NCBI GenBank assembly: GCA_910589105.1
Contig: CAJUST010000035.1
Span: 1 to 8,934 of the forward strand
DNA from: an uncultured Lachnospiraceae bacterium
Lineage (GTDB): Bacteria; Bacillota; Clostridia; Lachnospirales; Lachnospiraceae
Reading direction: 5' to 3'
Length of the DNA stretch: 8,934 nucleotides
A program made the position numbers and the translations under genes. Below the pieces are notes generated by a model. That model made no database searches. It was not told the DNA's origin and was given only the letters and a program-made list of their open reading frames with translations. Shown here one piece after another: positions 8,275 to 8,934 of this stretch. The first letter of the stretch is position 1; the number at the start of each line of letters is the position of its first letter.

Positions 8275-8392
8275 ATAAAACAAAGAGTTGTTGTGAAATG
8301 CAGTTTATATACACGAAATGGATCAGATCTATGCAGGTGGATTCCATCTATTGTATACAGCGTGTATTTTACGACAGCTCTTTTTGTTTTAT
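8275..8392. repeat. Long imperfect inverted repeat / stem-loop
   Basis: The outer helix pairs 8275-8287 with 8378-8392 (13 pairs, a two-base T bulge at 8383-8384) and continues 8288-8302 with 8363-8377 (15 pairs). That makes 28 pairs without a mismatch if four G-U wobbles are allowed. Above an internal loop, 8308-8313 pairs with 8352-8357 and 8318-8322 with 8343-8347, closing a loop of about 20 bases. The 3' arm ends CTCTTTTTGTTTT, so it could terminate the sialidase transcript. A miniature inverted-repeat element is the alternative; I see no clear target-site duplication. Confidence 0.75.
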
Positions 8393-8395
8393 GGC

Positions 8396-8410
8396 GGCAA
8401 AAATTTTGCC
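8396..8410. repeat. 15-bp palindrome upstream of T-box promoter
   Basis: GGCAAAA-A-TTTTGCC is a perfect inverted repeat with a single central A, ending 24 bp before the -35 hexamer. It could be an operator or simply part of the terminator cluster. No regulator in view is known to bind it. Confidence 0.45.
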
Positions 8411-8434
8411 AGCTAAAGCAAGCTAAAAAAATGG

Positions 8435-8463
8435 TTGACACTGAGACTGGATTGTGTTAAAGT
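8435..8463 (+). promoter_or_regulatory. Strong promoter of the T-box leader
   Basis: A perfect TTGACA (8435-8440) is followed at 17 bp by TAAAGT (8458-8463), preceded by an extended -10 TG (8455-8456). An A-run (8425-8431) just upstream could act as an UP-like element. Transcription should begin near 8470. Confidence 0.8.
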
Positions 8464-8575
8464 ATTTATAGTTTTTAGAAAATGGATAAAATCAAAGATC
8501 AAAGAGAGTACCATAGAAAGGTTCCTCACAGAGAGCCGTCATACGCTGAAAGATGGCAGGAAAGTTTTATGGGAA

Positions 8576-8578
8576 TGG
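8576..8578 (+). promoter_or_regulatory. T-box specifier codon UGG (Trp)
   Basis: TGG follows directly after GAA (8573-8575), the 3' strand of the loop E motif opposite AGTA. Shifting by one base would give GGG (Gly), but the UGGC acceptor bulge fits G73 of tRNA-Trp and not U73 of tRNA-Gly. Confidence 0.75.
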
Positions 8579-8694
8579 GTTTGTGAGATGCAAAGCGAAT
8601 GGAAGTAGCGGATGCCGTGTTCCTCACGTTACAGAGGTGAGATATGGGAATGGGTTTACCATTTAGTATCAAATGAGACTATGTGATAGGTGGC

Positions 8695-8732
8695 GAGTAT
8701 TTTCCGGATCAGGGAAATGCTTTTTTTGTTTT
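8695..8732 (+). terminator. Stem III region hairpin with T-run, possible extra terminator
   Basis: 8695-8705 pairs with 8712-8722 (11 pairs including some G-U) around GGATCA, followed by TTTTTGTTTT. Position says stem III of the T-box; shape says intrinsic terminator or strong pause site upstream of the main switch. Confidence 0.5.
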
Positions 8733-8756
8733 ATGCCTGAAATCCATAGTGAATAT

Positions 8757-8784
8757 CGGGTGGCACCACGAGAAAATCGTCCCG
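8757..8784 (+). promoter_or_regulatory. T-box antiterminator
   Basis: GGG (8758-8760) pairs with CCC (8781-8783) and ACGA (8768-8771) with TCGT (8777-8780), leaving TGGCACC as the acceptor-binding bulge. The CCC strand is also the 5' end of the terminator stem, so the two structures exclude each other. Confidence 0.9.
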
Positions 8785-8820
8785 AACATTCTTTGTTTTT
8801 CAGAATGTTCGGGATTTTTT
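8781..8820 (+). terminator. T-box intrinsic terminator
   Basis: CCCGAACATTCT (8781-8792) pairs perfectly with AGAATGTTCGGG (8802-8813) around a nine-base loop, extendable by T8780-A8814, and six T follow (8815-8820). Confidence 0.95.
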
Positions 8821-8824
8821 GCGT

Positions 8825-8859
8825 GAAGGAGGTTTTATTTGAAAAATTTACAGGGTTAA
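8825..8859 (+). other. Ribosome binding site and six-codon TTG reading frame after T-box
   Basis: GAAGGAGG (8825-8832) is a near-perfect ribosome binding site, six bases before TTG (8839-8841). The frame reads M-K-N-L-Q-G and meets TAA TAA at 8857-8862. It is either a very short leader peptide, the broken start of the T-box-regulated gene, or a misplaced start. It contains no Trp codon, so it does not look like a classical trp attenuator peptide. A GTG at 8823 opens another frame that stays open to the window end (starting M-K-E-V-L-F-E-K-F) but has no ribosome binding site. Confidence 0.4.
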
Positions 8860-8865
8860 TAAAAA

Positions 8866-8934
8866 GAAATACGGAAACGAGAAATACGGAAACGAGAAAT
8901 ACGGAAACGAGAAATACGGAAACGAGAAATACGG
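8866..8934. repeat. 15-bp tandem repeat array reaching the window edge
   Basis: The unit GAAATACGGAAACGA is repeated exactly four times (8866-8925) plus nine bases, with no differences between copies. All three + frames are open through it because the unit is a multiple of three: they encode repeats of EIRKR, KYGNE or RNTET. The true copy number is unknown because the window ends inside the array. There are no spacers, so it is not CRISPR. Confidence 0.97.

Larger units (their letters stand above)
8209..8434. other. Gene-free region with stem-loops between sialidase and T-box
   Basis: No gene is supported here. The region contains a 5-bp hairpin (8257-8272), a long imperfect stem-loop (8275-8392), a 15-bp palindrome (8396-8410) and a pair of AGCTAAA direct repeats (8411-8417, 8421-8427) just upstream of the T-box promoter. 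A minus-strand open frame crossing this area lacks a ribosome binding site and overlaps the sialidase end, so it is not called. Confidence 0.7.
8470..8820 (+). ncRNA. T-box leader, tryptophan type
   Basis: A tRNA-sensing leader that lets transcription continue when uncharged tRNA binds. Stem I shows the AGTA motif (8507-8510), helix CCATAGAA (8511-8518) with TTTTATGG (8565-8572), helix TTCCT (8522-8526) with AGGAA (8558-8562), the distal AGAGAG (8530-8535) and GCTGAAAG (8545-8552) motifs, and helix GCCGTC/GATGGC. The 3' side reads GAA then TGG (8576-8578) as specifier, meaning Trp. The T-box sequence GGGTGGCACCACGAG (8758-8772) has UGGC as acceptor bulge, pairing with a tRNA ending GCCA; bacterial tRNA-Trp carries G73, which agrees with the specifier, whereas tRNA-Gly (U73) would want UGGA. 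A terminator follows. The 5' end is inferred from the promoter. The regulated gene should lie to the right but is not recognisable before the window ends. Confidence 0.93.

Noticed and set aside
8275..8392. Insertion sequence end pair
   Set aside because: There is no transposase between or beside the arms and no clear target-site duplication. A MITE remains possible and is mentioned under the stem-loop.
8079..8441. Minus-strand frame of 120 codons spanning the sialidase 3' end and the long hairpin
   Set aside because: Its extent is explained by AT-rich sequence; it crosses the stem-loop and the palindrome, has no ribosome binding site and matches no known family.
8577..8579. Glycine specifier (GGG) for the T-box
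   Set aside because: The acceptor bulge is UGGC, which fits a tRNA with G73 such as tRNA-Trp. A glycine T-box would be expected to carry UGGA for U73.
8839..8862. trp operon attenuator leader peptide
   Set aside because: The six-codon frame has no Trp codons and lies after, not before, the terminator, so it cannot work as a classical attenuator.
8866..8934. CRISPR array
   Set aside because: The repeats are 15 bp, directly adjacent and without spacers, so this is a simple tandem repeat.

Overview
The window looks like chromosomal DNA from a gut Clostridia bacterium, most likely Lachnospiraceae ([Ruminococcus]/Mediterraneibacter/Blautia-like). The reasons are moderate G+C, AT-rich intergenic stretches, strong AAGGAG-type ribosome binding sites, a large multidomain secreted sialidase of the kind these mucin foragers carry, and a classical Firmicutes T-box leader. 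This assignment is inference from style and gene content, not a database match.

Layout, all on the + strand. 1-308: AT-rich intergenic DNA with one small hairpin. 309-1658: a MATE-family efflux transporter. 1768-2862: an orphan HipA/CtkA-like protein kinase with its own probable promoter and no visible HipB partner. 2959-8208: a 1749-residue secreted GH33 exo-alpha-sialidase with a signal peptide, two N-terminal jelly-roll domains, a NanI-type propeller, an F5/8-type-C (CBM32-like) domain, two FIVAR-like helical segments, four Big_2 Ig-like repeats and a lysine-rich BspA-type leucine-rich C-terminus without an LPXTG signal. A sigma-A-like promoter overlaps the end of the kinase gene. 8209-8434: a gene-free stretch dominated by a long imperfect stem-loop (8275-8392) and a 15-bp palindrome. 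8435-8820: a strong promoter followed by a tryptophan-type T-box leader (UGG specifier, UGGC acceptor bulge) and its terminator. 8821-8934: a ribosome binding site and a TTG start that opens only six codons before tandem stops, then a 15-bp tandem array running to the window edge.

The three protein genes do not form an obvious pathway. Each of the last two has a recognisable promoter, so this looks like a row of independent units. The sialidase would release sialic acid from mucin or host glycans at the cell surface, but no sialic acid catabolism genes are in view. The T-box would control an unseen tryptophan-related gene beyond the right edge, or a gene whose start has been disrupted by the tandem array.

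The points most worth checking are an apparent Lys for Arg at the second position of the sialidase arginine triad, the long stem-loop with G-U-compensated pairing, a duplicated specifier-loop 15-mer inside the T-box leader, and the tandem array where the T-box-controlled gene should begin. I found no convincing novel multi-gene system.
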